Positions 22,122-32,263 of a stretch of 64,000 nucleotides of DNA are shown in pieces. Location of the stretch: the NCBI GenBank assembly GCA_963281155.1, contig CAUJLY010000001.1, forward strand, positions 744,001 through 808,000, read 5' to 3'. The position numbers and the translations under genes were made by a program. The DNA comes from Rhabditophanes sp. KR3021. Its lineage: Eukaryota; Nematoda; Chromadorea; Rhabditida; Alloionematidae. Numbering within the stretch: the first letter of the stretch is position 1; each line of letters starts with the position of its first letter. Below the pieces are notes generated by a model that ran no database searches, was not told where the DNA came from, and saw only the letters and a program-made list of their open reading frames with translations.

Positions 22122-23627
22122 TTAAAAAATATTATCTCTGTTTTCCATATACCATTCAAGATGGAGAATATGTTTATAATAAATATACACATTATCAAAA
22201 TAATAGTTATTAACAAAAAGATTATTTAAAGGAGGGTTAGGTTGATTGCAATTACAAGATTCTTTGTAAGATTTTTGATTAATATCAATTATTTTTGCAT
22301 AGCATGTAATCTCTAAAATATTTAATGAATTTGGTAAATTAAAATGTCTCTTCCCTAAACACTTCATCATTAAGCATTTAATATTTTGGAATAGCATAAA
22401 ACAGTTTAAATCATTGGGAATTGATGGTATTATACTTGTAAACTTTATATTTCTTAAATTTGGGTGACTTTTTAATATGCTTGTTATGTCAAAAATAGGA
22501 TAATCGATTCTTAGTGATTCAATTGTTTGCGGCATTCCACAAATAAACTGTTCTATCAAGTTAATATTACAATATCCTATACAAATTTCAAATTTCTTTA
22601 AATTTTTTAGCTGCTTCAGGTAATAATTTGCCTGGTTAATTTCACTTTTATCTATTTGACCATGAAATATTGTAATTTTTTGAACTTCTTTGCTTATTCC
22701 AAAGGATATTATTCGTTCAACACATTTAATCATTTCTGAAAAATCCCTAAAAAATGCTTTTTGAATGCACTCCATGTCATTAAATGTATTTAAAAAATCT
22801 TTTGTAAGATTAGAATCACTAGCTAGACAAATAACTTCCTTTCTTATTTGAGTTGAATTTAAACAAACATGTTTTTGAAGTTCTATTACATCCTTTACTT
22901 CCAAAAAAGCTAAATGTATCTTAAAATTTGTATAATTATTTTTTAAATAACTTTTTTGAAAATATAAAAATAATTTGATAGAGTTGACGGGGTTATGAGC
23001 AGGATAAAATGTTATAGTTATGGTAGCACAATTAATAAAGTTTTGTCTTAATACTAAATTAAGAAGAGTTGCATTAAGTAAAATTTTTTGAATATATGGA
23101 GAACTTATTCCACTTATTTTAATAGTTTTTACTGTTGTAGATTTAAATCCACTTAATAACTTGATTAAAGCTTTTTCAGGATTATCCATATAAGAAAACT
23201 CCATTTCCAATTCTTTCAATTTATAAGCTTTATCAACATACATTTGTAGTATTTTTTTTGTAAAATTGAGATACTTCCAAAAGTAGTGAAAATTTGTAAT
23301 TTTTACACTAATCACAAGTCTGACAACAGACACCCAATGACAAGATGGAATTCGGTTAATTTGTTTCATAAATGCATCTTCCGTAGTAGTGTTTATATTA
23401 ATTCGTTCATGAGAGAAATTAAGTTTAAAAGTGTTTGGTGCAAAACAAATGTCGTCTTTTTGTGAAAATGGTTCTATTTGACGAGTTTGAAATAATTTAG
23501 ATAAGTTAAAATGATCTTTGCATGTATTAGCAAATGTAAAAATATTTGAATAATATTTAGTGCATGCTTCCGCAATATTAGGTTGTTTTAAACAAACTTT
23601 CATCGCAGCATAATTAGACACATTCAT
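22122..23627 (-). CDS. Orphan leucine/isoleucine-rich repeat-like protein
   Basis: A single 501-residue frame with ATG at 23627. No signal peptide or transmembrane run is present. The protein is rich in Leu/Ile/Asn with irregular repeated blocks of the type L.NLKKFEICIG.., TIESLRIDYPIFDITSIL and HPNLRNIKFTSI, as in degenerate leucine-rich repeats of nematode F-box-associated proteins. The first 60 residues (NYAAMKVCLKQPNIAEACTK) resemble a Cys-containing helical module but not a clear F-box. A cluster SCNCNQPNPP lies near the end. The uninterrupted frame suggests a live gene in a neighbourhood of decayed ones. Role unknown; substrate recognition by the repeats is only a possibility. Confidence 0.55.
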   Translation of the reverse strand: MNVSNYAAMKVCLKQPNIAEACTKYYSNIFTFANTCKDHFNLSKLFQTRQIEPFSQKDDICFAPNTFKLNFSHERININTTTEDAFMKQINRIPSCHWVSVVRLVISVKITNFHYFWKYLNFTKKILQMYVDKAYKLKELEMEFSYMDNPEKALIKLLSGFKSTTVKTIKISGISSPYIQKILLNATLLNLVLRQNFINCATITITFYPAHNPVNSIKLFLYFQKSYLKNNYTNFKIHLAFLEVKDVIELQKHVCLNSTQIRKEVICLASDSNLTKDFLNTFNDMECIQKAFFRDFSEMIKCVERIISFGISKEVQKITIFHGQIDKSEINQANYYLKQLKNLKKFEICIGYCNINLIEQFICGMPQTIESLRIDYPIFDITSILKSHPNLRNIKFTSIIPSIPNDLNCFMLFQNIKCLMMKCLGKRHFNLPNSLNILEITCYAKIIDINQKSYKESCNCNQPNPPLNNLFVNNYYFDNVYIYYKHILHLEWYMENRDNIF

Positions 23628-23727
23628 TTTAGAATAAATGGTAAGTGTTCAAGAAAAGCAGAGATTATTAGAATGATGTAAATGTTTGTATTTATTGGAT
23701 TAACAAAATGCGTTCCCAATTAAAGCT

Positions 23728-23810
23728 CAATACAAGGTGTGGTAATGATCAACACATATGTGGTAATGCTCAATCCAGGGTCTAGCAATGATCAGCACAA
23801 GGTGTGGCAA
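23728..23810. repeat. Short degenerate tandem repeat, about 22-bp unit
   Basis: Four imperfect copies of a unit close to CACAAGGTGTGGTAATGATC follow each other just upstream of the orphan leucine-rich gene. Copies differ by several bases. No coding potential. Confidence 0.6.
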
Positions 23811-24197
23811 ATAAGAGAACAACGTATACATTAATTGCGCCAAATTGTTTTACTTTGTAAACATTAAGGAATTTGTATTGTAATGAGCATTTTTTAAAAA
23901 TAATTATTACATCTTTATATACCTATTTTATTTTGATGCTTGAAATTGTTATTAGTGAAGATGGAGTCTTTTTAAGCATTATTTTGAAGAGAAAATCTTT
24001 AACATATAAATGCAAATTTAGACATGAAATGTGAATTGTATGATTTTAAATATGCAATATTTACAAGAATATACACAAATCATAAAATTAAAAACGAAGA
24101 AATTTGAATACAAAATACTTTTTCAATTTACTTAATTGTAATATTCTTATTTTTTGACATTATAAGAAGCCAATTATAACCAATTTTACCTTTTACA

Positions 24198-24765
24198 ATG
24201 GACGGACAAAACGTCAGTTTACTCTTAAACATAATAATAATTATTAAATTTTAGCCACCTAAAGCTAGTTTTTATGCTAATAATCAACAATTCTTTCCTG
24301 ATGTTCCAGTTGATAGAACATCAAAGGTATGTTTAAACATTATAACCATTCAAATTTTGCATTATAGAAAACGAATGCCGTAGGAACTAATCAAGAAACT
24401 CATCATGATTATGAAAACGTCAACTTACATGAGGTAAGTATAAATATAATTAAAAAAAATGTTTTGTTTTATTTTAGCAATTGGATTCCCCAATTTATGC
24501 TCAAATAACTTCTGTGGATGAACGTAGAATCAGTATGGAGATGTGCTTGGGTAGTTATGAGAAGATATGGAAGATCACAAAACGCAAAGATCTTGCTGGT
24601 ACTATCGCTGATAGGGTCCTGGGTTTAAGAAAAGATTTCATTTTCGACATATGCAAAAATGAAGCTAAGTTCAATTCAACTATCCAGCAAATTATTGAAG
24701 ATATGGATCCATCTAAACCTCGTGAGTTAGATAAATTTAAATATGAGATAAAGAAAAAAGTATAA
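24198..24765 (+). CDS. Small four-exon protein with two tyrosine motifs, unknown function
   Basis: Exons 24198-24212, 24255-24326, 24368-24433, 24478-24765, with introns of 41-44 bp. All exons are in frame (5, 24, 22 and 95 codons), 146 residues in total. The first half is Asn/Gln-rich and disordered. It holds YENV and, ten residues after it, YAQI in DSPIYAQI. These match YxN (Grb2-type SH2) and YxxI patterns and together resemble an immunoreceptor-like tandem tyrosine motif, though no transmembrane segment is present. The second half is charged and helical (SYEKIWKITKRKDL, RKDFIFDICKNEAKF, KYEIKKKV). An AATAAA is near 24807. Only the last exon is long enough to be seen as an ORF. No family recognised; it lies between topoisomerase II fragments. 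Confidence 0.6.
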
Positions 24766-24895
24766 TATATATGACTCTAACAATGTCTATATAACTTGTA
24801 TCATTAAATAATAAAAAGTGTATTTATCATTCATTTTTAAATTTTGTAAACATGTCATTAATAATTTTTGTATAACTTTTTAAAATATCCCAATT

Positions 24896-25275
24896 TTATC
24901 TTTTTATAATGTCAAAGGCTAGAGTTTTGTCTGAAGGATTGGATAAAAGTTCAATCGTCTTTTCTTTGTATTTTTGAGTCCATTTTTTAATGGGCAATTC
25001 AATTATTTCAATAGAATCATTATTCAAAATACTGACAACTCCACTTGTATGATAGCTATGATTGCCAATCTTGTCAATAGTACCGGTCAAATATTTGTAC
25101 CAAGAAACCTTTTCTTCATCTTTTCTCCTTTGATCAAAGCTCTAATGTTGGCAATGACATCTCTTGGATTAAAATAAGTATATCTGTCTTTTTGATCTTC
25201 ATAACTACATTTGTAACTAAGACCAAGAATCTTGGTCCTGCAGGTGATTTCATTGTTGCCCAATAACTTGTGAGT
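24896..25275 (-). pseudogene. DNA topoisomerase II pseudogene, second fragment
   Basis: The minus strand shows two frame-shifted blocks typical of the topoisomerase II cleavage core, C-terminal part: YFNPRDVIANIRALIKGEK, then a stop at about 25095, and in another frame TGTIDKIGNHSYHTSGVV followed by DSIEIIELPIKKWTQKYKE. These correspond to about residues 830-950 of the usual protein. The fragment lies on the same strand as the ATPase-domain fragment at 21.1-22.0 kb but upstream of it in transcription order, so the two are not in the order of the intact gene. Confidence 0.85.
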
Positions 25276-25296
25276 ACAATCTCTAACATTTAAGAC

Positions 25297-25640
25297 TCAC
25301 TGTGTGCCAACATTCTCAAATAATATCGCTTGTCTTGGAGGAGGAAGCACAACTAATTTTCCAAATATTCCACAAAACAAAGTTTCCCAACTATATGATA
25401 TCAGATCAAATAGATGGAGACATTTAAAACCCTTATTCAAACCCAGAATGGGAGCAAAATGCTTGGAGTTAACTGATAAAATCATCTTATTAGTGGAGTG
25501 GAAACAGTTGGCAATGAAACCAAATGCATGGTTGATATTTATTCGCTTGGCAAAGAAGATAACGCAGAATGGGCAGATTCATATGAAATGTTGCCACTTC
25601 CTAATGCTGGATTTTCTTCATGTACTCTTTGAATGAATGG
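25297..25640 (+). pseudogene. Frameshifted kelch-repeat fragment
   Basis: The frame from about 25301 reads NNIACLGGGSTTNFPNIPQN, then VSQLYDIRSNRWRHLKPL and RMGAKCLELTDKIIL, i.e. one and a half kelch blades. At about 25490 the sense jumps to another frame (SGVETVGNETKCMVDIYSLG, then YEMLPLPNAGFSSC), which stops at about 25636. The break plus the missing BTB end indicate a dead copy of a BTB-kelch gene like the one at 7350. It is adjacent to the topoisomerase II fragment on the opposite strand. Confidence 0.75.
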
Positions 25641-25938
25641 TTATGTCGCAAATAAATATACTTTTAAATTTCAATGTGGTGAGATTAGTGTTTATTAATG
25701 TAGTAAATGAGTACATTTGAACTAAGAGGTCATGTTCGCATGTATTTACTTACGTTTAAGCATAACAAAGTGTCTTAACACACGCACCAAATAATCCTTT
25801 TTAGTAAAATTTATTATAATAATATGATGTTTGATAGCATGTTGTTGATGGCATGACTTGAAGAAGAAGATTACGGACATTAAACTGTGGCTTTTCTCTG
25901 TTGCGCACTCACATATAACTTTATTGATAATTTAAACT

Positions 25939-28365
25939 ATGTCTGGTAAAGGTGAATCTTCTAAAGATGATAGGAAAGGTGCTTTGCAATCAGAAAAGCA
26001 TATTAGATTGTCTATTTCTAAGTCAATTCCTTCGGAACCTTATGTCATGAGTGAGGAAGTCAAGAAGGAGGTTTTTGCAAACTTAAGGGTAGGTTTTGTT
26101 ATTATACCGAGAATTAAATGATGTCTTTAGCAAAAGACGATGATTCCACGCTTGGATTCATTTAGCTCTATAAGCATGTCAGATGTTTCTGAAGATAGAG
26201 AATTCGATGAAGAAACTTTGATGGGAGATCACTCCGAAATGAATGAGGAATCACTCATACATCCTCAACAGATTAAAGAAGAACAAAGTGATGCGGAGGA
26301 TATTTTAACTGACAATGAGGAAAGGGACTTTAATGCGACTGATGAAGAAAAAGAAGTTGAAAATGATCAAGAGGATGATTCTGTTTCAGAAGAAGATATT
26401 GACAAAGCACCTGTTTATTCATCTTCTTCCGACTCAGAAGATGATGATGATAACACAAAATTGAATGTACCAGATTTAAATACTCATCGCCTATCCTTTA
26501 TCATGCAAGAAAAACTCCATCTCTTTGTCAAAAATGTACGTAAAAGAACGACGGAAGTCAGAGAAGAAGTCATCAAAGAATTATCATCTGACGAAGAGGA
26601 CCTAAAAAGCGTTGCAGGTGTGGAAGAACAAGCTTCTCTTGCCGATTTATTAGGCTTTACTGAACCTGAGCTTAAGTCGAAGGGGTTTGCCTCGATGATA
26701 TTTAAAGATAGTATTGACAGTCAGTCAAGATTGTATCTGTGTTGGTTAATTTTGTTGGTTACGGCTTTTTTATACAATTGCTTTGTAATACCGATGAGAA
26801 GTTCATACCCTTTTCAAACACCTTCAAATATCATTTATTGGAAGTTTGCAGATTATATATGTGATTTTATTTATGCAGTGGATATGTTCTACATAAAACC
26901 AAGACTTTCTTTCATGGAAGAGGGCTTGACTATCACTAAATTTAGGAGAACTGCAAACAATTATATCCATAGTTGGACATTTGTATTTGACCTCTTAAGT
27001 CTCTTCCCAACTGACATAGGCTTTTTGTTCATGGAACAACCATTCAGCATGCTACGAATAAATAGAGCTTTCAAATATCCCTCTTACTCAGCTTTATTTA
27101 TCATACTGGACAATACAGTTTCAAGCCCTTACGCCGTCAGGATAATAAAAACATTCAGCTACATGATCTATATTATCCACTGCAACTCCTGCGTCTACTA
27201 CACCATATCAGCATACCAAGGCTTTGGCCAACTAGCTTACCGCATGAAAGGTAAATTCTACCTAAACAGATGGGTCTACAACAATCAAGAAAATGCCTAT
27301 ATAAGATGCTTTTACTTCACGGCTGCTGTTGCAACCTCAACGGGCAATAATCCGGCCCCGACTAATGTGATAGAGTACATCTATATGACAGGATCGTGGA
27401 TGATGGGTGTGTTTGTTTTTGCTTTGTTGTTAGGTCAGATCAGAGATATTGTCTCTAATGCTAATAAGAATAAAGAGAGTTATAGAGTTAATATGGATCT
27501 AGCTCTTGTTATTTGCAAGAATATGAACTTAAAGCCAGAGACTCAGGCGAAGGTCAAAGCGTGGTTTAGATATACTTGGGAGCAACAAAAAACGCTGGAT
27601 GAAAGGAAGTTGGTTGATAAATTACCCCTCAAATTACAAGCTGATCTGGCCTTGTCTGTTCACTACAATACTTTGATGAAGGTGGCTTTGTTTCAAAATT
27701 GCGAGAGGGCTTTGTTAAGAGAGTTGGTACTTAAGTTGAAGGCAGTCATCTTTTTGCCTGGGGATTTAGTTTGTAAGAAGGGAGATGTTGGGAAGGAAAT
27801 GTATATTATTAATAATGGGTTTTTGGAGGTTATTGGTGGTGAGAATAACGAAATTGTATTTGCCACGATGGCTGTGGGAACTGTCTTTGGTGAGATTAGC
27901 TTGATGGCCATCGGAGGAAATAACAGGAGAACAGCGACAATCCGATCGAAAGGTTACTCAACGTTGTTTGTTTTGTCAAAGGAAGATTTAAATGAGGCTA
28001 TCAAGGATTATCCCGAAGCTCAACGTCTTCTCAAAAAGAAAGCTAAGCAGATGTTGAAGAAAGATCAAAAAGCCAAGGTAAAAAATACTGAAGAGGTGGA
28101 AAAGAAAAGAATGGAGGAAAAGTGCAAAGTCACAACTGAAATCAAAACCCCTAAAATGTTCACTACAATTGCCAATGCAGTTCGTCCAGGAAGCGCTATC
28201 TCCAAAAGGATGGCTGAAGTTTTGGAAACTGACAAAGTTGAAAAGAAAAACAGACATTGGAGTACTTTGCAGTCTGATTCCGATCTCTCTGACCTAGACA
28301 TGCCATTGCCAATCAATGATGGCGACATGAGAAACATAAAATCACCGTTGACAGTAAAAAAGTAG
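25939..28365 (+). CDS. Cyclic-nucleotide-gated channel subunit, beta type (TAX-2-like)
   Basis: Two exons, 25939-26088 and 26131-28365 (42-bp intron), give 794 residues. The first about 240 residues are acidic and cytosolic. S1 begins near 245 (LYLCWLILLVTAFLYNCFVI). The voltage-sensor region follows, then the pore with filter region AVATSTGNNPAPT and S6 GVFVFALLLGQIRDIV. A C-linker (KAWFRYTWEQQKTLDE) precedes the cyclic-nucleotide-binding domain at about 570-690, with FLPGDLVCKKGDVGKEMYII, FGEISL and NNRRTATIRS including the ligand-binding Arg-Thr pair. The filter lacks the Glu of alpha subunits, and the FGEISLMAIGG..RRTA block is beta-like. Beta subunits need an alpha partner (TAX-4 type in worm sensory neurons); none is seen here. 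The tail is Lys-rich. The role in sensory cilia is inferred from the family. Confidence 0.9.
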
Positions 28366-29144
28366 ACGGCAGAGACGATATATCATACGTAAGTAGGATC
28401 AAGTTTGTGCATATGATGTGGTGTTATGTGTGTGTCGCGACAACATGGGTGGGATCTGTGGCATTGACAGCAAACAAACGTTGGTAATGTATTTGGCACT
28501 CTTCCGTGTGGGATTTTACTACTCCACATTGCATTAGCTTTCCAAAACAACAGAGTCATTTTATATCTATTTACATTCGCAATTTAGATAGTTTCTTTTG
28601 CAAGTGCGTGGGAATAGTTTGTTAAGTATCTATTTAAATTCTTCAAGCTCATAGATAAACTAAATATTCTTGAAGCTTATTGTTAGTTTGGATATTCTTT
28701 CACAAGTTGCCTAAATACCATTCTTTACTTACTCTAAATATTCTCCAAGCTTATTATTAGTTTGATATTCTTTCACAAGTTGATTGAATACCATTCTTTA
28801 GTCTAAATATTCGTCTAGCTTATTATTAATTTGGATATTCTTTCACAAATTAATCTATCATTCCTTAGTCAGTCTAATTGTTCTTACACAAGTTAATCAA
28901 TATACCATTTATTAGTTAATCTAAATATTCTTCAAGCTCATCTTTAACTTAGAGATTTTGCCACAAGTTATTCTATCATTTTTTAGTTAGCCCTAAATAT
29001 TCGCTTCAAGCTGTTTGTCAATCTTAATATTCGTCTCAAGCACTTTATCAATCTAATTGATAATCTATTTTGTTTTAGAAAACTAATATAATTTATTTTA
29101 GTCTATAAAGATTTCAATCAAGGAAACCGAATAATTTTCACAAC
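28366..29144. other. Intergenic with a degenerate tandem repeat
   Basis: Spacer between the channel and the kinase gene. The first 200 bp show nothing. The rest is the repeat described at 28610-29060. The last 80 bp before the kinase ATG are AT-rich leader. Confidence 0.6.
28610..29060. repeat. Imperfect tandem repeat, unit about 85-100 bp
   Basis: Four to five diverged copies share CTAAATATTCTTCAAGCT, then TTATTATTAGTTTGATATTC, then TTTCACAAGTT and TACCATTCTTTA. Copies lie near 28630, 28735, 28800, 28915 and 28990 and become more diverged towards the kinase gene. No coding potential. It sits directly upstream of the kinase promoter. Confidence 0.75.
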
Positions 29145-30479
29145 ATGATGTGTTATACACCATCCGTATTTACCACTCCTACTTCTTCCAACAATAAAAA
29201 TTCACTAACTTCCTCCAACAATAAAACTTCATCAACTCCCTCTAACAATAAAACTTTATCAACTCCCTCCAACAATAAAGCTTCATCAACACCCTCCAAC
29301 AATAAAACCCCTGTCAATTCCGGGACCTACAAGTTTATGACTAAGAGCAGCAAGAGAGAAATCCTTAGAAGTGGGGGACAATTGGACAGTCAATTCATCA
29401 CACCCAAACCTGGTCCTGATAAAGTTTTGAGAGACACTCCGTTAAACTGCAACAATATTATTGACAATAGAGTCATCAACTTGACTTCCCCTGATGCAGA
29501 CTTTAATAGACATCTAGATCTTTATAATACAGAGAATACTACTTTCTTTACGGAATTATACACCAAGATTAAATGCATTGGCAGTGGATCATTTGGCGAA
29601 GTCCATCTAGCTGAATCTAAAGAAGATCCTAATATCAGAGTTGCCGTCAAAAAGAATGGGGTAAAGTTTAGTAATGAAGCCAAACTTGAACAATCTCTGA
29701 ATGAAGTCAAGATTCTAAGGATATTGAAAGGACATGAAAACATTATTGAGTTAAAGAGTGCATGGTCTCAATCTGGGCATACTTATCTGGTGATGGAGTA
29801 TTGTGAATACAACTTGGCTCAGATTTCTGAGATAAAAGCAATGACTAAGGATGAGATCTATTCTTACACCAGTGACACTTTAAAAGGACTCAAGTATATG
29901 CATGATATGGAGATATTACATTTGGACATCAAGCTCGAAAACATTCTTGTCACCAACGATGGTGTCGCCAAACTAGCTGATTTTGGAATTTCAATCCAAA
30001 AAGGAACTGAATATGCAGAGAAAGCTTCCCATGAAGGTGATGGGAGATACTTGGACTCAGAAACCTTAAATGGAGTTAAAGAAAAGAGTAGTGATATGTA
30101 TGCACTTGGAGTTTGTCTGCTCGAAATGTCATCTGATATCATTTTGCCAAATACCGACAGGGAACGCCAATTAATTAGAACGGGTAAATTTCCTGAAGAA
30201 TTAAAAGGAGACATCGATGTCAATATCATCTGTATGACTGAAAGGTGTATTTGCGTTAGAGGTGTCGATAGAATTACTGCTGGTGAGCTTTTGAATATGA
30301 TCCCAAGACATCAGAGACCTGCAAAGCGAGACGTTTCTGTTATTGTGAAGTCAAATGATATTATGCCGAATACGCCCTTACTTCAACCTGAAAGAATGAG
30401 TAAGAGAAGACATATTATGAAAAATCGTCTAGCAGACTTCTGCAAACGCCCAAGAGATGCAGAAATCAATTTGGTTTAA
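29145..30479 (+). CDS. Wee1/Myt1-like protein kinase
   Basis: A single exon, 444 residues. Residues about 8-60 carry five to six copies of a ten-residue repeat (SNNKTxSTPS), encoded by about 30-bp tandem DNA repeats. The kinase domain spans about 132-385: GSGSFGEVHL glycine loop, VAVKKN lysine, HENIIELKSAW, LVMEYC, HLDIKLEN catalytic loop and ADFGIS. The EGDGRYLDSE block replaces a normal activation-loop APE, a hallmark of the Wee1/Myt1 group, as is HLD instead of HRD. The late block SSDMYALGVCLLEMSSDIIL also fits. By family knowledge such kinases inhibit CDK1 by phosphorylating its ATP loop. No transmembrane segment follows, and the basic tail KRRHIMKNRLADFCKRP suggests nuclear location. It is shorter than usual family members, so an alternative role (germline-type paralogue) is possible. 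Confidence 0.82.
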   Translation: MMCYTPSVFTTPTSSNNKNSLTSSNNKTSSTPSNNKTLSTPSNNKASSTPSNNKTPVNSGTYKFMTKSSKREILRSGGQLDSQFITPKPGPDKVLRDTPLNCNNIIDNRVINLTSPDADFNRHLDLYNTENTTFFTELYTKIKCIGSGSFGEVHLAESKEDPNIRVAVKKNGVKFSNEAKLEQSLNEVKILRILKGHENIIELKSAWSQSGHTYLVMEYCEYNLAQISEIKAMTKDEIYSYTSDTLKGLKYMHDMEILHLDIKLENILVTNDGVAKLADFGISIQKGTEYAEKASHEGDGRYLDSETLNGVKEKSSDMYALGVCLLEMSSDIILPNTDRERQLIRTGKFPEELKGDIDVNIICMTERCICVRGVDRITAGELLNMIPRHQRPAKRDVSVIVKSNDIMPNTPLLQPERMSKRRHIMKNRLADFCKRPRDAEINLV

Positions 30480-31269
30480 TTAGAACCTCACTAATGGTTG
30501 TCTCTAACGAAATTTTAAATACTTTACTAAAAATCCCAAAAATACTAATATTAAAACACAAAAAACCAATTTGCCAAGGGAATATTTATTCCCCTCATTT
30601 ACCCGTGGTTGCGCGCCAACCTGAAACAAAACAACCTCACAAACTCAATCGAATCTCAACACATGCCACCAATACAAATATTATCTAAAATTAGCCGTAG
30701 CTAAAAGCCAACCCAAAGCGGGTGTATTTTAACCGAATATATCCACTAAATTTAATTTTATGATTCTGATTTCTCTGAATCTACTAATGAAGGGAGCTGA
30801 TTAATCGGATCTTGATATATTTATATTATTATTAACTATGTATTATTAATCTTCATTTCATCTTTATTATTAATAAATGAAAACAAAATAATAGTAAACT
30901 TGTGAGCGTCTTTTATAGCAAACACATTCCAAAGTGAATAGCCATTTTATCAAATTATATTATTAATACAGTATTGGACTATTATCAGTAATAATGATGG
31001 CTGATGAATTTTGTTTATCAGGTTAACTGTTGATTATTGATTTTTTAACAAATCTTTGCAATTATTATAAAATAATAAATAGTTTGTTCCCTTTTATCAA
31101 TCAAAAGATATCACAACCTAATCACAGGACCGTTTACATTCAAACTTATCCGCACACAAACTTCCATTCAAGAATTTGGGTTGGAACAAACTTTATTCAA
31201 CCCAAACCAAGCAATAAAATAAAATGATCAAATACAACAAAAGAATCTATTAAACTGCTTATTTCAGTG
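30480..31269. other. Intergenic, nothing recognised
   Basis: AT-rich DNA between the kinase and CLYBL-type genes. Short open frames at 30494 and 31030 look spurious. The 3' end (31258-31267) is a TTATTTCAG acceptor-like tract directly before the next ATG. Confidence 0.55.
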
Positions 31270-32263
31270 ATGAGATTGACCACATCTATGGCTTCCATAG
31301 CCCAATTTATTCCTCGCCGTGCCTTATTATACGTCCCCGGACATAATAAGAAAGTCTTAGCCAAAGTACCATCAATCAGGGTTGACTCGCTCGTACTTGA
31401 ACTTGAAGACGGAGTAGCAATGTCAGCCAAAACAGAAGCTCGTTCTAATATTGCTGCTTTTTTGGATGAAGGTATGGGTAAGAAGTTGAGTTGTTTTGAG
31501 TTGGGGGTTAGAGTCAATTCGGCTTCATCGGGTTTGCTGCACGATGATTTGAAGGAATTGGCAAAGGCTAAGAATATGCCAAATGCATTTATGATTCCAA
31601 AGGTCGATTCTGTTGAAGAATTAGCTTTTATTTGGGATGCGTTCAGAACTACATATGGAGAGGAACGTATAACTAATAATGTATCTTTATTCAAACAAAA
31701 TTCTTTTTTGACTTTACTTTCAGAACATTAAATTAATCATTTGGATCGAATCAGCAAAGGCTTTACTCGATATGCCCAGAATTATCAATAATACAATCCA
31801 TCTCCATTCAAACACCGGTTTTATGAAATTAGACGCTGTAGTTTTTGGGTCAGATGATTATTGTGCAAATATTGGAGCCACTAGATCAAAGGAAGGAACT
31901 GAAACGTTGTACGCCAGACAGCATTTTGTTTCTATTTGCAAGGCTTTTAATTTGCAAGCGATTGATTCAGTCTACATAGATTTGAAAGATCCCGAAGGCC
32001 TCCACAAACAATCTGTCCAAGGCTTCAACTGGGGTTTCACGGGCAAGCAAATAATCCACCCTTCCCAAATCGAAATAACCCAATCAGCCTTCCTCCCTCC
32101 AATTCAAAAGATTGAATGGGCTGAAAAGTTGATTAAACTCTTCGAACAACACCAAAAAGCCGGCAAAGGGGCATTTGCTTTTGAAGGGCAGATGATTGAC
32201 AAACCATTGCTGTTGCAAGCCGTAAATATCGTTGAAATGGTTCGTAAGATAAAGGATAGTTAA
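31270..32263 (+). CDS. CLYBL: Citramalyl-CoA lyase (CLYBL-type), mitochondrial
   Basis: Two exons, 31270-31680 and 31724-32263 (43-bp intron, phase 0), give 316 residues. The N-terminus MRLTTSMASIAQFIPRRALL is a probable mitochondrial presequence. HpcH/HpaI aldolase-type motifs follow: LLYVPGHNKKVLAKVPS, LELEDGVAMSAK (metal-binding and catalytic acids), ELGVRVNS (substrate Arg), AFMIPKVDSVEEL, IIWIESAKALLDMP, a late VFGSDDYCANIGATRS, and the C-terminal WGFTGKQIIHPSQI. Family knowledge: it splits citramalyl-CoA to pyruvate and acetyl-CoA in the itaconate degradation route, protecting vitamin B12. The start at 31270 directly follows an acceptor-like TTTCAG, consistent with trans-splicing. A longer frame adding GTG at 31267 is unlikely. 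Length is slightly below vertebrate CLYBL. Confidence 0.92.
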
